From Thiomonas sp. (lineage in GTDB: Bacteria > Pseudomonadota > Gammaproteobacteria > Burkholderiales > Burkholderiaceae_C), in the NCBI GenBank assembly GCA_027451915.1, contig DAIDHU010000362.1, positions 1-7,853 of the forward strand: a stretch of DNA of 7,853 bases, given 5' to 3'. Position numbers and translations under genes: made by a program. A model generated the notes under the pieces. The model had not been told where the DNA came from and made no database searches. It was given only the letters and a program-made list of their open reading frames with translations. Positions 6,888-7,853 of the stretch are shown here, in pieces (the stretch's first letter is position 1; the number at the start of each line of letters is the position of its first letter).

Positions 6888-7853
6888 TCATGGCTGGATG
6901 TCAGGGGCTTCGGCGCCGGACAGCTGCTCGAAAAATCCGGCCACGGCGTCGAGCTGCGCCTGCGGGTCGCTGAGGGTGTTGAAGCGCGCACGGAACTGCG
7001 TGGCCCCGGGCAGCGCGGCCACCGCCCAGCCTACATGCTTGCGCGCGCTGCCGATGCCGGCGCTGCCGTAGTGCGCATGGTGCGCGCGCAGGTGCTCCAG
7101 CAGCCATTGGCCCTGCTGGGCGATCCCGGGCGGCGCGGCTTCCACGCCGTCGCGCAGCGCGCGGGCGATGTGCCCGGGCAGCCAGGGCCGGCCGAGCGCG
7201 GCGCGCCCGATCATGACGGCGTCGGCGCCGGTGGCGGCGAGCACGGCGCGCGCCTTGGCCACCGAGTCGATGTCCCCGTTGGCCACCACGGGAATGCGCA
7301 GCGAGGCCTTGATGGCCGCGATGGTCTCGTATTCGGCTTCGCCTCCGTAGCCCTGCTCGCGGCTGCGCCCGTGCACGGCGACCAGCGCCACTCCGGCTTC
7401 CTGGGCCGCGTGGGCCAGGCGCGGCGCGTTGCGCTGCTCGCGGCACCAGCCGGTGCGCATTTTCAAGGTCACGGGGACCCCCAGGGGCTGCATGGCCCGC
7501 ACCACGGCGTCGACGATGCGAACCGCCAGGTCCTCGTCCTGCATCAGCGCGGAGCCGGCCCAGCGGTTGCAGACCTTTTTCGCGGGGCAGCCCATGTTGA
7601 TGTCGATGATGCGCGCGCCGGCCTCGACATTGGCGTGCGCGGCCGCGGCCATCTCGGCCGGATCCACGCCGACCAGCTGCGCGGCCACCGGGCCCGGCTC
7701 GCCCTCGTGGTTCATGCGCAGGGCGGTCTTGCGCGAGGCGCGCAGCTCGGCGCGCGAGGCGACCATCTCGCTGACGCAGTGCCCGGCCCCCAGACGCCGC
7801 GCCAGGCGTCGCCAGGGCAGGTCGGTGACACCGGCCATCGGTGCCGTGAACAC
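6888..7853 (-). CDS. dusB: tRNA-dihydrouridine synthase DusB (5' end outside window)
   Basis: DusB is an FMN enzyme that reduces uridine to dihydrouridine in the tRNA D-loop using NADPH. The 322 codons present (including stop) are open to the window edge. The first residues, FTAPMAGVTDLPWR, match residue 13 onward of E. coli DusB, so about 11 residues are missing. The GTG at the very edge should not be taken as the start. The catalytic cysteine lies in DINMGCPAKKV (C89, matching E. coli C100 by constant offset). Further family motifs are MKMRTGW, AVHGRSREQGY, VVANGDID, MIGRAALGRPWL and SARKHVGWA in the C-terminal helical tRNA-binding part. AGSALM follows the active site, where DusA enzymes read GACLM, which supports the DusB assignment. 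It heads the dusB-fis-purH-ruvC series, and its own promoter lies outside the window. Confidence 0.97.
   Translation of the reverse strand: MFTAPMAGVTDLPWRRLARRLGAGHCVSEMVASRAELRASRKTALRMNHEGEPGPVAAQLVGVDPAEMAAAAHANVEAGARIIDINMGCPAKKVCNRWAGSALMQDEDLAVRIVDAVVRAMQPLGVPVTLKMRTGWCREQRNAPRLAHAAQEAGVALVAVHGRSREQGYGGEAEYETIAAIKASLRIPVVANGDIDSVAKARAVLAATGADAVMIGRAALGRPWLPGHIARALRDGVEAAPPGIAQQGQWLLEHLRAHHAHYGSAGIGSARKHVGWAVAALPGATQFRARFNTLSDPQAQLDAVAGFFEQLSGAEAPDIQP

Noticed and set aside
7851..7853. GTG at the window edge as the start of dusB
   Set aside because: DusB proteins have about 11 more residues before the APMAGVTD motif, so the true start lies beyond the window.

Overview
The window reads as a stretch of a GC-rich betaproteobacterial chromosome, most likely from the Burkholderiales. 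The reasons are the gene order dusB-fis-purH-ruvC with ruvA-ruvB, a short 79-residue Fis, a RuvC carrying the VEIVFVNVNP signature and a long type-2 LeuA. I cannot name the genus. Every protein gene except fabA lies on the minus strand, so the text below goes from high to low coordinates in the direction of transcription.

Region 7853-4367 (minus): dusB (5' end cut by the window edge), fis, purH and ruvC follow each other with gaps of 22, 64 and 29 bases and probably form one transcript. Their jobs are tRNA dihydrouridine synthesis, a nucleoid and regulatory protein, the last two steps of IMP synthesis, and Holliday-junction cleavage. Directly after ruvC is a C-rich (on the transcribed sense) 14-bp repeat in three tandem copies, a possible Rho-dependent end.

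Region 4366-2195 (minus): a 459-base gene-free interval holds a convincing sigma70-type promoter (TTGACG, 17 bases, TAATGT with an extended -10) and about 310 bases of leader, followed by leuA (2-isopropylmalate synthase, first step of leucine synthesis). The leader contains a 45-codon open frame starting 3-4 bases after the predicted transcript start, with four Leu codons in six, one of them the otherwise absent CTA. Two abutting hairpins follow. This is a plausible but unproven leucine attenuator or translational leader.

Region 2194-1460: leuA and fabA converge on a bidirectional terminator-like hairpin. fabA (plus strand) encodes the dehydratase/isomerase that starts anaerobic-type unsaturated fatty acid synthesis. 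It is divergent from ruvA across 99 bases that carry two adjacent interrupted palindromes of operator type.

Region 1459-1 (minus): ruvA and ruvB (3' end outside the window) form the branch-migration motor that works with RuvC.

The overall arrangement is thus a resolvasome cluster, ruvC + ruvAB, split by two metabolic genes (leuA and fabA) that have their own signals. All reading frames appear intact. I saw no tRNA, rRNA, insertion sequence, CRISPR array or phage gene. The window is mainly housekeeping DNA. The parts that deserve attention are the leuA leader and the ruvA-fabA intergenic region.
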